From: Antedon mediterranea
Taxonomy: Eukaryota > Echinodermata > Crinoidea > Comatulida > Antedonidae
NCBI RefSeq assembly: GCF_964355755.1
Contig: NC_092672.1
Coordinates: forward strand, 38,622,501 to 38,686,500
Reading direction: 5' to 3'
DNA length: 64,000 bases
A model generated the notes under the pieces. That model had not been told where the DNA came from, searched no databases, and was given only the letters and a program-made list of their open reading frames with translations. This document shows positions 1-12,673 of this stretch, one piece after another. The position numbers and the translations under genes are program-made. Within the stretch, counting starts at the first letter, position 1. Each line of letters begins with the position of its first letter.

Positions 1-2557
1 GTATTATCTGGGCACTGGCACCCAACATTAGCAGAAAAACATTTTACACAGTGCCAAGATTTTTTTTATTGTGCATTTCTTCTTAATGCTATATTTCAGA
101 TTTTACCGTTCACACAACAACTTGATGTAGAAAACAACTTTAAATTTCTGGACATTTTTAATGACATTGCCGTTCATTTCTTTCCTGCTTCTTCCCTTCA
201 ACAGGCGCCCTCTATTACGTGGCAATCTGCAAAGGAGCCTAACTATTCCAACATAACAGATGCTGAAATAATTTTCAAGAAATCTTAATAAGTATGGCTG
301 CTAGGACTTTATCGTATACTTAAGTGGAGCAATAACCATTGAAAAGTGAATCAGGGAAGAGTTAAATTACATTGTAATGATTCAAGTGAATCAAGTCTTC
401 AAACTTCAAAAATAAATTATGCAATAGTGAATGTACAATGTCCATACTGAATACATTGAATCTGAAAATAATAAATGTGCCTGCAATGTATCACTGTTTT
501 TACACTCTACACATTTGTACGTCCTCCATCTTAATTTGTATGTCCTCCATCTTAATTTGTATTTTATGTTTGTTATGATGGAAATAAAGATCTTGATTGA
601 TTCTAACAATTTGTGCTGTATTTAAAACAATTCAAGGCAACAGATAGTTTAAAAGTGCTAACAATTTAGAGTACCTACATTGAATTATATATATTGAATA
701 AATAATATTAATACTGTAGTCAGCCGAGTCCAAGAGGACCCTCTACCATCCATGTCATTTACATGAATTTGTTTATCAATAAACTCGACTTGAATTTAGT
801 AATTCTACATCCAACAGACGACACATTTCTTTTTTAAAGCAGAAAGAACTTGTTTAGATGTGATCGTCAAATACCACACACAAATGTTAAGCCATGCATG
901 CCTAAAGAGGTCTAAAGCTAAGCCCTCCTAGCTGCTAGCTAGGAGCTCAAACAGAACATACCTTCTGATTTCCGAGTTTGCCAGTATCTATTGCATGATA
1001 ATAACCTTCTATAAGTTAATATTTGGAGACTGTCATCCCTTCACTTTCTATATAAACTATTCAAAAAAATCATTAAAATGAAAATTATATTTCCAGTGCG
1101 CGTGAATCGTGCTCCGTTAGACAATCGAGAATGCATTCAACTTTTTTAGTCATCTGCAACTTCACAAAATCTCAGTTCACTGATTGGTTAAATCTTTAGA
1201 AATCCAACACACGTCAGACATAGAGATGGACTCTGCTGGGAGGAAACAGATTGGAAAAGAAGTTGAACAGCGCCCCCAGCCCCGAGTGCCAATATAACAA
1301 CATTTCAACATTTAAACTTAATACAGTACACACGAATACAATGTGGAATTTGGAACTTTAATTTTTTAATTAAATCATACAAATTCAGATCACCTCACAA
1401 ATTATAAAACCTGCCTTTATTTTTTTTTTTAAAGAATAAAAACAATGCAATATATATTATGTTATTATATTATTTTAAGCTGATAACAATAAGCATTATT
1501 GTCTCAATTTTAAGTTATACCTTTTTAGTTACAGTATGTTTTCTGTTTTAAACTGACCAACTATGATATGAAGAACAAAAAATAAAAGATTTTAACTCAC
1601 AACATTACAAACCAACTGCAGTAAATGTTTCTCAATTAAAATAGTATTTGCATAGCACCTTCTAAAACACAAAAGAGCTCACTTTTAAAAATCTAAGGTA
1701 AATAAAATTGCGTTTTCATAATGCAAAACATTCTAATACAGATGAACAACCAAATATTGAATCTCGATTTCTCTTTTTATGAGTTTGAATTATTCACTAT
1801 TTTTAGTTGGGTCTGTTGACATTATGGTATCTGTGAATTAAAAAAAAAAAAAAAAAACAGATTTCTACTCACAATTGATAACAATACACCCTGGTATAAA
1901 TACAGGCTTATACATAGTTATGTCTATAGGATTGCATTTGCCTATTTCATAACAAAATAATAATTTCAGTTTTTCTAAATAGTTGCAATAAATAAATGTT
2001 GGCGGAATAATATATACTTCCCATAGGGAAGAGATTGACGTTCCTATGGAAACACAGACAGTACCAGTTATGTTCTCAAACAGTTCCAGACACAAATCTC
2101 ATGCTTCCCATGGTCTGTATTTACAAAATGTTTTTTTTTCCCTAAAAAAATGTTACGATCTAGTTTAGTACTTGCTCTCGTACTAAAACTTAAAATGTCG
2201 TAATTAAACAAAAACCGATTATTGTATGTTAAATAACTTACACAACAGTCTTATTGCAATATGCCCATTAGTAACCTCAAACATATACTGCCATAGCAAA
2301 ACGACTCACATCAAACAAGTTACATTGGATTTGAGGTATTTTCATTATTATAAGGTGGTTAATTTTACCACAAAACTTTGTTGCTTGAGGTATTAGACTT
2401 TAATATTGATTTAAATACAAAGAAATTAAGCAAACAATTATGTTTTATATAGCAGTATATATTTAAGATAATTAATATTCAGATTTGATGAATATTCATG
2501 AGTTGGTAATTAGTACCTATGAATATTCACGAGTTGGTAATGAATATTAATGTTTTG
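1..2557. other. Intergenic stretch downstream of the phosphorylase kinase gene
   Basis: I can support no gene here. It is AT-rich with poly-A/poly-T runs (1417-1432, 1841-1857). A short direct duplication lies at about 518-560 (a 'gtcctccatcttaatttgta' unit). The stretch at 575-600 (aataaagatcttgattgatt) resembles the 3' tail of a retrotransposon but is too short to classify. A 76-codon minus-strand open frame at 1865-2095 runs into a GTGAGT splice-donor-like sequence and could be an unassigned exon; I recognise no domain in it. The 3' UTR of the kinase gene presumably lies just left of 2558. Confidence 0.5.
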
Positions 2558-5500
2558 TTATGAGGTTTCCTCAGAGACTGTTTCATGTAGAACAGAATGA
2601 TGGCCATAGTAATCACTAAGATGCCTTGTACCCTTCCATGAATCTGAATTTGCTCGCAACTCCATTCTAGGTGTGGTCTCAAACAAAGCGGCACGGTTCT
2701 GTTCTTCGCCCTTCTTCACCCAGTGTCCATAAATGTGGAACGCACACCCGTCTAAAACTTTCCGTACCATTTTAACACCGTAAGGGTTTGCCTTTGCTGA
2801 ATTTAAATTTACTGGCCGTTGTGAGTTTAATTTTTGTAACTTGCAGACACTTCTTACAGTAATTATTGCAGCCTGAAATAAAATAAATTTGGTTTTAAAA
2901 TAGATTTAAAATGCTTTACGATATTTTGAATATTCCCAAATATTGCTGTCGGTCAGCGTCCATTCTGTCAACCATTGGGTCATATAGTATCCATCTTCTG
3001 ATGGACTTCCGTTCCTTCCTATCCTGGATACAGTATTTATATTCAACAGTAACTGTATATTTATTGATATCCAAATTTAAGTTTGATTCACTGATTGATG
3101 TTTCCAATATTTAATTTTAAATTTCAACTTTTATTATTATTATTGTTTACCTTAAATTTCCTACGAGCCATAAAGAACTCGTCTGCCTGTTTGACCTCAA
3201 AGTGGAAGAAAGGGTGGTTAATTGCCTCCTCTGCTGTGTACCTCTCTTTAGGATTCACTACTAATAATTTAGATATCTGTCAAAATGGAAAAAAACAAAC
3301 AAATTGTTATATGTCGGAGAACCAATATTCATAGGTCACATATTAAGAAAAAAATTATAATACAATAATTACCAATTCTTTTGGTGCTTGAGATATATCA
3401 TCCCATTCTGGACTTCCAAACTTATATCTGCCATCCATTATCGAACGGAGTAGAACCATCTTTTTACGATGCCAGAAAGGTGGAAGGCCAACTAATCTGT
3501 GTAAAGATCATACATAGAATCTAGTACACAATGAACTCTACTATAAAATAAACTAGTTACCTGTACACGTTTATTAAGAATTAAATATGCCCAATTGATA
3601 GTAGACTATTTATATACGATTTGATTGTGAATTGTCATAGGAGGTGACACTATTATATTAATCATGGATAATGTCATTCAACTTTGACCTCTACCACATC
3701 CTCCTTTGGACACAGTGGTGTTATTTAATGCACTGTTTCATCTATATTCTTATAATTAAATCTTAATGCTTATTTATTTGCTAAAATGTTTTTAAACAAA
3801 GTATGTCACTAATTTTAATTTGTCGGCAGATTGGATGTTATATGTATACATTATTTAGAATGGTTATCAAAAATAAGGCTACGCCTACAGATTTATACAA
3901 CATGTCATACCTACCAAACTCTTTGATAAGCTTTCCACTAAAAGTTGGTGTCAAGCAACCAGTAGACTCCAAGGTCATAATAAATTTACTTTATATTAAA
4001 TGTGTATACTGTAATTATTTTATTTATTATAGTCATTTTTATTTTTATAACAAGGATGTAACATTAACTATGATGATTTATTTTATCCATAAACTGAAAG
4101 TCATCCTTACTTACTACCTTAAGCTCTGTCTACAATATTAAACTAGTTTGATGTGTGATATGCCCAAATATGGTAGTGATATGCTCAAACATAGTAGTGA
4201 TATGACATTATCATGTCTATATATGGAAACATCACATTTTGTTGTCACATAAAGTTTGATAGTGTAGACAGAGCTTTAGTTTTCCACTGGTTTATAATTT
4301 ATGAACTCTATACATTGAAACCAAATGAAATTATTTTCTCATTCTTACCTGTCAATTTTACTTAATAACTAAATTTTATTTGGTTAATTAAAGAAAACTG
4401 CCAGGTTGAAAGTACTAGTAAATAGAAATGAATACAAGAAATGGTCTAAAATAATATTAGGGTATATGGTTAATACTTACAATGTATACATAATAACACC
4501 ACATGCCCAAAGGTCGACCTCAAAGCTATAACCTTTGACTTTATCGACTTTCATGTTGCACTTTAAAACCTCTGGTGCTAAGTAACCTGGTGTGCCACAC
4601 AAATCTTGTTAAAATGAAAAGTTTCAGTTTAATAAGACAATTTTTATTATTAAATATGGTAGACAATCCAATACACAAAATAATAGGCTATTAGCTACAC
4701 TATACAAAGACATTTTAATCTTTCTTATCTTATTAATTTTTACTGTTAAACTTAATTTTTAGTTCATACTTAAATTAAGAATAAGCAAACCTGTTAAGAG
4801 CTTCCCGTCTTGAACTTGAGCAGCAAAACCAAAGTCTGATATTTTAATGTTTAGATTTTCATCAAGGAGAATGTTTTCAGGCTGATAAAACACAAATATC
4901 AATTTTAGAAATTAGTCTTTACCCACTATGTACAAGATCAAAATGAATGGAAAGTAAATATGTGGAAGAAAGTTGACTACAAAACACTGATGATCATAAA
5001 CTTATTTCAAATAAAAACATAAGAATGTAACAAACATCCAAGATCACAGTTTGGAGGACCAAGTATATGCAAAAGAAAAAACAACAAATACAAAACACTT
5101 GTAAATAAAAGCAAGTGTTTTTTTCAGACAAAATGTGAGTAGTCCTAACTATTCTATTGTTTAATTGCTTTACCTTTAAATCACGATGGACTATTCCATG
5201 ACTAATGTGAGTAATCTTAACTATTCTATTGCTTACTTTACCTTTAAATCACGATGGACTATTCCATGACTAATGTGAGTAATCTTAACTATTCTATTGC
5301 TTACTTTACCTTTAAATCATGATGGACTATTCCATGACTAATGTGAGAAATCTTAACTATTCTATTCCTTACTTTACCTTTAAATCACGATGGACTATTC
5401 CATGACTAATGTGAGTAATCTTAACTATTCTATTGCTTACTTTACCTTTAAATCATGATGAACTATTCCATGACTAATGTGAGTAATCTTAACTATTCTA

Positions 5501-8500
5501 TTGCTTACTTTACCTTTAAATCACGATGGACTATTCCATGACTAATGTGAGTAATCTTAACTATTCTATTGCTTACTTTACCTTTAAATCACGATGGACT
5601 ATTCCATGACTAATGTGAGTAATCTTAACTATTCTATTGCTTACTTTACCTTTAAATCACGATGGACTATTCCATGACTAATGTGAGTAATCTTAACTAT
5701 TCTATTGCTTACTTTACCTTTAAATCACGATGGACTATTCCATGACTAATGTGAGTAATCTTAACTATTCTATTGCTTACTTTACCTTTAAATCACGATG
5801 AACTATTCCATGACTAATGTGAGTAATCTTAACTATTCTATTGCTTACTTTACCTTTAAATCACGATGGACTATTCCATGACTAATGTGAGTAATCTTAA
5901 CTATTCTATTGCTTACTTTACCTTTAAATCATGATGGACTATTCCATGACTAATGTGAGTAATCTTAACTATTCTATTGCTTACTTTACCTTTAAATCAC
6001 GATGAACTATTCCATGACTAATGTGAGTAATCTTAACTATTCTATTGCTTACTTTACCTTTAAATCACGATGGACTATTCCATGACTAATGTGAGTAATC
6101 TTAACTATTCTATTGCTTACTTTACCTTTAAATCACGATGAACTATTCCATGACTAATGTGAGTAATCTTAACTATTCTATTGCTTACTTTACCTTTAAA
6201 TCATGATGGACTATTCCATGACTAATGTGAGAAATCTTAACTATTCTATTGCTTACTTTACCTTTAAATCACGATGAACTATTCCATGACTAATGTGAGT
6301 AATCTTAACTATTCTATTGCTTACTTTACCTTTAAATCACGATGGACTATTCCATGACTAATGTGAGTAATCTTAACTATTCTATTGCTTACTTTACCTT
6401 TAAATCACGATGGACTATTCCATGACTAATGTGAGTAATCTTAACTATTCTATTGCTTACTTTACCTTTAAATCACGATGGACTATTCCATGACTAATGT
6501 GAGTAATCTTAACTATTCTATTGCTTACTTTACCTTTAAATCACGATGGACTATTCCATGACTAATGTGAGTAATCTTAACTATTCTATTGCTTACTTTA
6601 CCTTTAAATCACAATGAACTATTCCATGACTAATGTGAGTAATCTTAACTATTCTATTGCTTACTTTACCTTTAAATCATGATGGACTATTCCATGACTA
6701 ATGTGAGTAATCTTAACTATTCTATTGCTTACTTTACCTTTAAATCACGATGAACTATTCCATGACTAATGTGAGTAATCTTAACTATTCTATTGCTTAC
6801 TTTACCTTTAAATCACGATGGACTATTCCATGACTAATGTGAGTAATCTTAACTATTCTATTGCTTACTTTACCTTTAAATCACGATGGACTATTCCATG
6901 ACTAATGTGAGTAATCTTAACTATTCTATTCCTTACTTTACCTTTAAATCACGATGGACTATTCCATGACTAATGTGAGTAATCTTAACTATTCTATTGC
7001 TTACTTTACCTTTAAATCACGATGGACTATTCCATGACTAATGTGAGTAATCTTAACTATTCTATTGCTTACTTTACCTTTAAATCACGATGGACTATTC
7101 CATGACTAATGTGAGTAATCTTAACTATTCTATTGCTTACTTTACCTTTAAATCACGATGGACTATTCCATGACTAATGTGAGTAATCTTTACTATTCTA
7201 TTGCTTACTTTACCTTTAAATCATGATGGACTATTCCATGACTAATGTGAGAAATCTTAACTATTCTATTCCTTACTTTACCTTTAAATCACGATGGACT
7301 ATTCCATGACTAATGTGAGTAATCTTTACTATTCTATTGCTTACTTTACCTTTAAATCATGATGGACTATTCCATGACTAATGTGAGTAATCTTAACTAT
7401 TCTATTGCTTACTTTACCTTTAAATCATGATGGACTATTCCATGACTAATGTGAGTAATCTTAACTATTCTATTGCTTACTTTACCTTTAAATCACGATG
7501 GACTATTCCATGACTAATGTGAGTAATCTTAACTATTCTATTGCTTACTTTACCTTTAAATCACGATGGACTATTCCATGACTAATGTGAGTAATCTTAA
7601 CTATTCTATTGCTTACTTTACCTTTAAATCACGATGGACTATTCCATGACTATGTATATATTGCACGGCTTCTAGTATCTGCTTCATTAAATTTCTATGG
7701 AAGAAGAAAAAATAAACTGTACTTCTTAAAATATATTAATTTATTTATTAATTAAATATTTTATTACAGTATGAGCACAATTTAAAGCTCTGTCTACACT
7801 ATCAAACTTTATGTGACAAACAAAATGATGATGTCATATTACTACCATATTTGGGCACATCACACTTTTTTTTTGTCAAACTAGCAAACAGACAAAGCAT
7901 ACAATGATGACTCTTGCTTTATGCTATACTGTAACACGTACTGTATTTTTTATTTTAAATAGATACGATAATGTATTGTTCTTTTACCTAGTTTTTTTCT
8001 CTGATAATGCAACAACTTTAGTAAGATAATCAAAAAGTTCACCACCAGTACATCTGGAAAAAAAGTAATATTATAAATGAGCCAAACACATAAGATACTG
8101 TGAGTAATCTATATAATGATTCATGATATATTAATAGCTGGACTAATATTAACAATACTAGAATAAGTCAACAATATTGTCCGGATTTGGGTAGGCTTCT
8201 AATATCAGTATGGGTTTTTTTTTATAAAAACTATTTTATTATGTAAAACTATGTGGTAACTGTATTGATAATTGCTTTTAAAAATTACTGAGATGAGTCA
8301 TACGCAGGGTCATAGGTTGTTTCAAATTTGCATCTGAAATGTTGTCACTTTAGTGTCAACATCACTCTCTTTCACATAATGTTGCACTTCCACACCCTTG
8401 TTAAACAGAAAGCCATAAAGAGTTGGTACTTAGTTGGTACTTACAATTCAAAAACCAGGAAGAAATATGTTGGAGATTCAATAAAATCATTTAACAAGAC

Positions 8501-9510
8501 TGAAACAAAACCAAACAATCATAAATATCAATACTTATTTTGTATTACTTAAACACAGCACATGAGTCAAATACATTATTTTTTACTATTCATCAATTAT
8601 TGGGTGACCTGGTAAGGTCAAGACATAACTTTGCATCGATGTTTTAAAAAATAGATCCAAAAACGACCAGGGTAATAATATGTACAGTGCTTAAGCTCTG
8701 TCTACACTATCAAACTTTATGTAACAAAAAAATATGCCCATATATGGACACATGTCATATCACTACCATATTTGGGAATATCACTACTGTACTATATTTA
8801 GGCACATCATAATTTTGTTGTCAAACTAGTTTGATAGTGTAGACAGATCGTTTAAGGGTTTCACAAATCCAGAATATTAATATTATTATTTGTGTACAGT
8901 GCTTACCAATGTGATGATGACCAGATAATTTTCTTAAAATTGCAACTTCGTTTCTGTACTCTATTTTGAGTTCTTCAATTCCAATCTCATCAACATTTTC
9001 AGAGACAACGTCGATAATTTTGACAGCAAATTCTGTCTGCGAGTCTTTCTCAATGCATCGTCTTACAGTACTGCTGATACCGCTAATAAACAAAAGAAAT
9101 TGTTTTTAAATTTGGGGAATTTGAAATGTTTGTTTTTTATTGAATAATAACATGTACAATTTTCTAACCATTAATAATTAATAAAAAATAAAAAAGTTTA
9201 TTGTGGTTGAAATACAAAAATAACTCTCCAAATAGTACTAGGACTCTCTGAAAACCGGAAACTCTCCCAAAATCAGACTTTTTCTTGAGGAGTAAAAGGT
9301 TCCAAATTAATTCATAAACACATTCCAAATATCAGACTTGACTGCTTCTTTTAACTGTATAGATGATGCACAGTTTATTTAGGTGGTTAAAAGATACAAA
9401 ATATTTTCTTACCGGCCTAGGATTTGCTTTGGTACATATTTAGAGTAGAGAACAGATCCATACGCTACTAATGAAAGGTCATCATCTGTTTCATCGGTTC
9501 CAATTGCCAT
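2558..9510 (-). CDS. PHKG: Phosphorylase b kinase gamma catalytic subunit (10 coding exons)
   Basis: Serine/threonine kinase that phosphorylates and activates glycogen phosphorylase as the catalytic subunit of the phosphorylase kinase holoenzyme (family knowledge). Coding exons in transcript order: 9510-9413, 9082-8907, 8499-8445, 8053-7988, 7694-7622, 4881-4791, 4604-4481, 3496-3373, 3276-3151, 2872-2558. All junctions are AG/GT, phases agree, and the 1248 bases give about 415 aa, close to vertebrate PHKG1/2. Visible motifs are the glycine loop [17 protein letters not shown] with the ATP lysine, GELFDYLT, the catalytic loop [25 protein letters not shown] and [12 protein letters not shown]. 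The C-terminal 104 residues sit on one exon and correspond to the regulatory, calmodulin-binding tail of the family. The end of the HRDLK exon and its splice donor are repeated 37 times in the following intron. One gene copy cannot be assigned to PHKG1 or PHKG2. Confidence 0.95.
4121..4276. mobile_element. CArG-box MITE, copy 1
   Basis: Short inverted-repeat element with ends AAGCTCTGTCTACA and TGTAGACAGAGCTT. It lies in a PHKG intron. A perfect CC(A/T)6GG box (CCAAATATGG) is at 4164-4173. There is no coding capacity. It belongs to a family with about 14 copies in this window. Confidence 0.85.
5132..7652 (-). repeat. 68-bp minisatellite, 37 copies of a PHKG exon end plus its splice donor
   Basis: The unit recurs at an exact 68-bp spacing: the same word starts at 5181 and at 7629, 2448 bases or 36 periods apart. 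Read on the gene strand, each unit holds the last bases of the coding exon 7694-7622 (codons H-G-I-V-H-R-D-L-K) followed by the GTAAAG splice donor and about 34 bases of intron. The true exon is the rightmost unit, and 36 further copies lie in the intron. Variants are few: a synonymous change in the valine codon, CGT to CAT in the arginine codon (a CpG decay change), and single-base changes in the intronic part. Homology starts just upstream of AGTCATGG, so each copy also has an AG directly before the exon-like piece. The left edge (5132-5175) is degenerate. Confidence 0.97.
7785..7900. mobile_element. CArG-box MITE, copy 2 (right end degraded)
   Basis: Left end AAGCTCTGTCTACACTATC is intact and the right end is degenerate. 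It contains CCATATTTGG. It lies in a PHKG intron between the minisatellite exon and the next exon upstream. Confidence 0.75.
8693..8852. mobile_element. CArG-box MITE, copy 3
   Basis: Both ends are recognisable (AAGCTCTGTCTACACTATC and its inverse), with internal CCATATATGG and CCATATTTGG boxes. It lies in a PHKG intron about 50 bases from an exon. Confidence 0.85.
9222..9340. repeat. Dispersed repeat (family also at 54034-54260)
   Basis: Contains the words actctctgaaaaccgg, aaactctcccaaaa and cagactttttcttgag, which recur in the same order at 54034-54260. I recognise no coding sequence or terminal repeat, and the class is unknown. Confidence 0.6.
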
Positions 9511-10312
9511 ATTTGGAGTTTCAATTTTAAATTATATCAAATCTTCAATATGGCCAAGATTACACTTTTTTTATTCATCTTTTTTTATAGTAAATGCATG
9601 ATGCTTTGCTTCTTTTAGAAGACAGATTCAGATATCTTAAACAGAAATAATATTATAACATTATGTTAACACTGACATTCGGAAAACAGTAAGGATGACT
9701 AACCTACCTACTCCCCCTCCCACTTTCTTGTTCTTTTTATCTTAATTTCAGATAGAAATATGACTTTTTGATGATCATAATAAATAATATGTTTTATTAG
9801 TTTAGTCTAGCCTGCTGTTATTTTTGTTCTCATCTTTTATAATAGATCTAAATTTTGAGAGAATTAATGTACAGTTATAGCTACAGCAAGCTTAGGCCCC
9901 AGTATTAGCTTACTATTGTCCTCACTCAGCTCACCAGTCCGGCGACTTTTGAGCGTGAGAATGCCTGAGAATAAAATGCACGCCTCCTCACTCTAGTTTT
10001 AGGCCTAGCCTAGACTTTACACCACAGAGTCAATATAATTGTTGGAATTTATAACCACGTCTTTCATTTACGTTATTAATTTGACATATATATTTACACG
10101 CTATTTGTTATTCCTACATGTAGGCCTAGTTGTCAAAAATTAAAGGTAAACAAAAGTCACGAGTTTACATGTCATTTACAAACCTTTTTCATGGATCACA
10201 TACGTCCGTACCTACGACGTCACATAATTACACGAAAAGGGGGCGTTGTCCAAACGTTTTGAACTGTGTGATTGGATACGACGACCGAGCAGTATTAGGC
10301 TCATTGTAATCT
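9511..10312. promoter_or_regulatory. PHKG 5' region and probable promoter
   Basis: No coding sequence is seen. The region upstream of the PHKG start should hold the 5' UTR, possibly further non-coding exons, and the promoter. An ATTGG (inverted CCAAT) word at 10271-10275 lies in a locally CpG-richer stretch (10190-10330), which suits a core promoter. No TATA box stands out. Confidence 0.35.
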
Positions 10313-12070
10313 TTACGGTGGCCCACAACTGTCACGCACACTATAACACAGAATCACACAATTAAAGAAGGAATTACACAATTAAAGAAGGAATCACACA
10401 ATTAAAGAAGAAATCGCACAATTAAAGAAGAAATCGCATATAAACAAAAGAAAGCATGAAAATATAAAACGAAATGCACAAATAAAGAAGAGCTAAGCAC
10501 AATTAAAGAAGTCCGCAACAAATTCGAAAGCTCCTCGCACAATTAAAGAAGTCCGCAACAAATTCGAAAGCTCCTCGCACAATTAAAGAAGTCCGCAACA
10601 AATTCGAAAGCTACTCGCACAATTAAAGAAGTCCGCAACAAATTAAAGTACAGTAGTCCGTATGGAACGCCATCGCTGCCTCCGGCAGCAAACTTAATTC
10701 TATTCGGCTCTTTTACTATTACGTTCGGCTCTTTTAGCATTCGGCGCATTTCTATTCGGCCCATTTACCATTACGTTCGGCTCTTTCAGCATTCGGCGCA
10801 TTTCTATTTGGCCTATTTACCATTACGTTCGGCTCTTTCAGCATTCGGCGCATTTCTATTTGGCCCATTTACCATTACGTTCGGATCTTTCTGTATTGAT
10901 TTGGCCCTTTTTTATTCGGCTCTTTCTGCATTACGTTCGGCTCTTATTGATTTGGCCCTTTTTTATACGGCGCAATTAAATTCTAACCTTTTACATGCGG
11001 TCAAATGGAAGAAAATCAACGGCTGGAAATGAGTCTATGAAAAGTTTACAAAACAAATAGATGCAGCATGTAGAGTGTTTGGTTGGTTGAATTAAATGAA
11101 TTTGAAAGCTATTTCAATATGACTAATCATGTTATTGACATGATTAATGTGTTAGAGAAGTTGCAATTGTCCCACCTTATTGACCATTTTGAGAGAGAAA
11201 AGGTTGATTTATGGCATAGGCTAGCTAGGCCTAGCCTAGTGTCAGCCTAACATTTAATAATAATAATTTACCCTTTCTCGCTCAAAATTTGTTAAAAGAT
11301 GAATTAATTTTAGGTTATTCAACACATCTTTAATCGGTTGGCTACTCATGGTTGGCGCCATGATGATGAAATGTTTGTAAACTTTTCATAGAATCATTTC
11401 CAGTCGTTGATTTTCTTCCATTTGACCCCATGTCAAAGGTTAGATTTTAATTGCGCCATATAAAAAAATGCCGATTTAAAAAGAGCCCAACGTAATGCAG
11501 AAAGAGCCGAATATAAAAGGGCCGAATCAAAAAGAGCCGAACGCAATGTTAAATGGGCCGAATAAAAAAGAGCCGAATGCTGAAAGAGCCGAACGTAATG
11601 GTAAATGGGCCAAATAGAAATGCGCCGAATGCTGAAAGAGCCGAACGTAATGGTAAATGGGCCGAATAGCGCCGAATGGTAAAAGAGCCGAACGTAATAG
11701 AATTAAAGCTTGCTGCCGGAGGCAGCGATGGCGTTCCATACGGACTACTGTACTTTAATTGTGCGAGGAACATTCGAATTTGTTGCGGACTTCTTTAATT
11801 GTGCGAGGAGCTTTTGATTTTGTTGCGAACTTCTTTAATTGTGCGAGGAGCTTTCGAATTTGTTGCGGACTTCTTTAATTAATTGTGCTTAGCTCTTCTT
11901 TAATTGCGCGTTTCTTTATTTGTGCATTTCGTTTTATATTTTCATGCTTTCTTTTGTTTATATGCGATTCCTTCTTTAATTGTGTGATTTCTTCTTTAAT
12001 TGTGTGATTCCTTCTTTAATTGTGTGAATATGATTTATATAGTGTGCGTGACAGTTGTGGGCCACCGTAA
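10313..12070. mobile_element. Foldback DNA transposon, 1.76 kb, about 0.7-kb inverted arms
   Basis: The ends are TTACGGTGGCCCACAACTGT and its exact inverse, flanked by a 4-bp direct repeat ATCT (10309-10312 and 12071-12074). The left arm (10313 to about 11060) and right arm (about 11370 to 12070) are inverted copies. The outer part is made of short direct repeats around 'acaattaaagaag', then repeats containing 'gtccgcaacaaattcgaaag', then repeats of 'cattacgttcggctctttc' type. A central loop of about 310 bases is not symmetric. No transposase is visible, and the open frames inside are products of the internal repeats. The superfamily cannot be assigned from the sequence alone. Confidence 0.9.
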
Positions 12071-12673
12071 ATCTTAGGTCGTGTTTATACAACACCCTAA
12101 ATTTGAACACGGCTTTAATTTTTAGCGTGTTGTTCGGACCGAGGTCAACCCACCTATACTAGAAATCACGATACCGTGTTATACCGGAAGTTTCATCACC
12201 ACACAGTGCATGCTAGGATAAAAGGTCAAATCGTTGATCGCTTGAATTGGCTGGGTTGGTGACTACTTCTTCGCATGCAGCTAAAGTAAAATGACGTCAC
12301 GTTAAAGTGGGTCGTCACAGAGTATCATGCATATGAAGCAAACTTGCTGAGCGTGTTTTCCACCACGCGCGACGCGAGATTTATCGAAACTCCTGAGCCA
12401 TCGACTGACGATCATGTTTTTAACAATTAAAATCACGGCATATACAACAAAATATAATTTTTTTCACTGCTGAGGATAATAAATAATATATTTAATTTTA
12501 ACATAACAGGAAAGCCTAGATACTTCCTTCCAGTGCGAATAAAAAATAACAATAATGTACAGTATCATTAGTACATTATGTATTTTCAGATGTTGCAAGA
12601 CATGAGATCCGAAATAGGCTAGGCCCTAGGCCTAGTGGCAGCGCAGTGCATACCTAGCTGCTAGGGTGGGTGG

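Noticed and set aside
1865-2095. 76-codon minus-strand frame ending at a GTGAGT donor
   Set aside because: It is not linked to a neighbouring exon and has no recognisable domain, so it was mentioned only as a possibility.
5132-7652. CRISPR-like regular array
   Set aside because: Repeats are directly adjacent with no unique spacers, the DNA is eukaryotic, and the unit is an exon end with intron.
10543-11773. Several open frames with FGSFSIRR/LPLRSAL-type repeats
   Set aside because: They lie in the inverted arms of the foldback element and mirror its short repeats.
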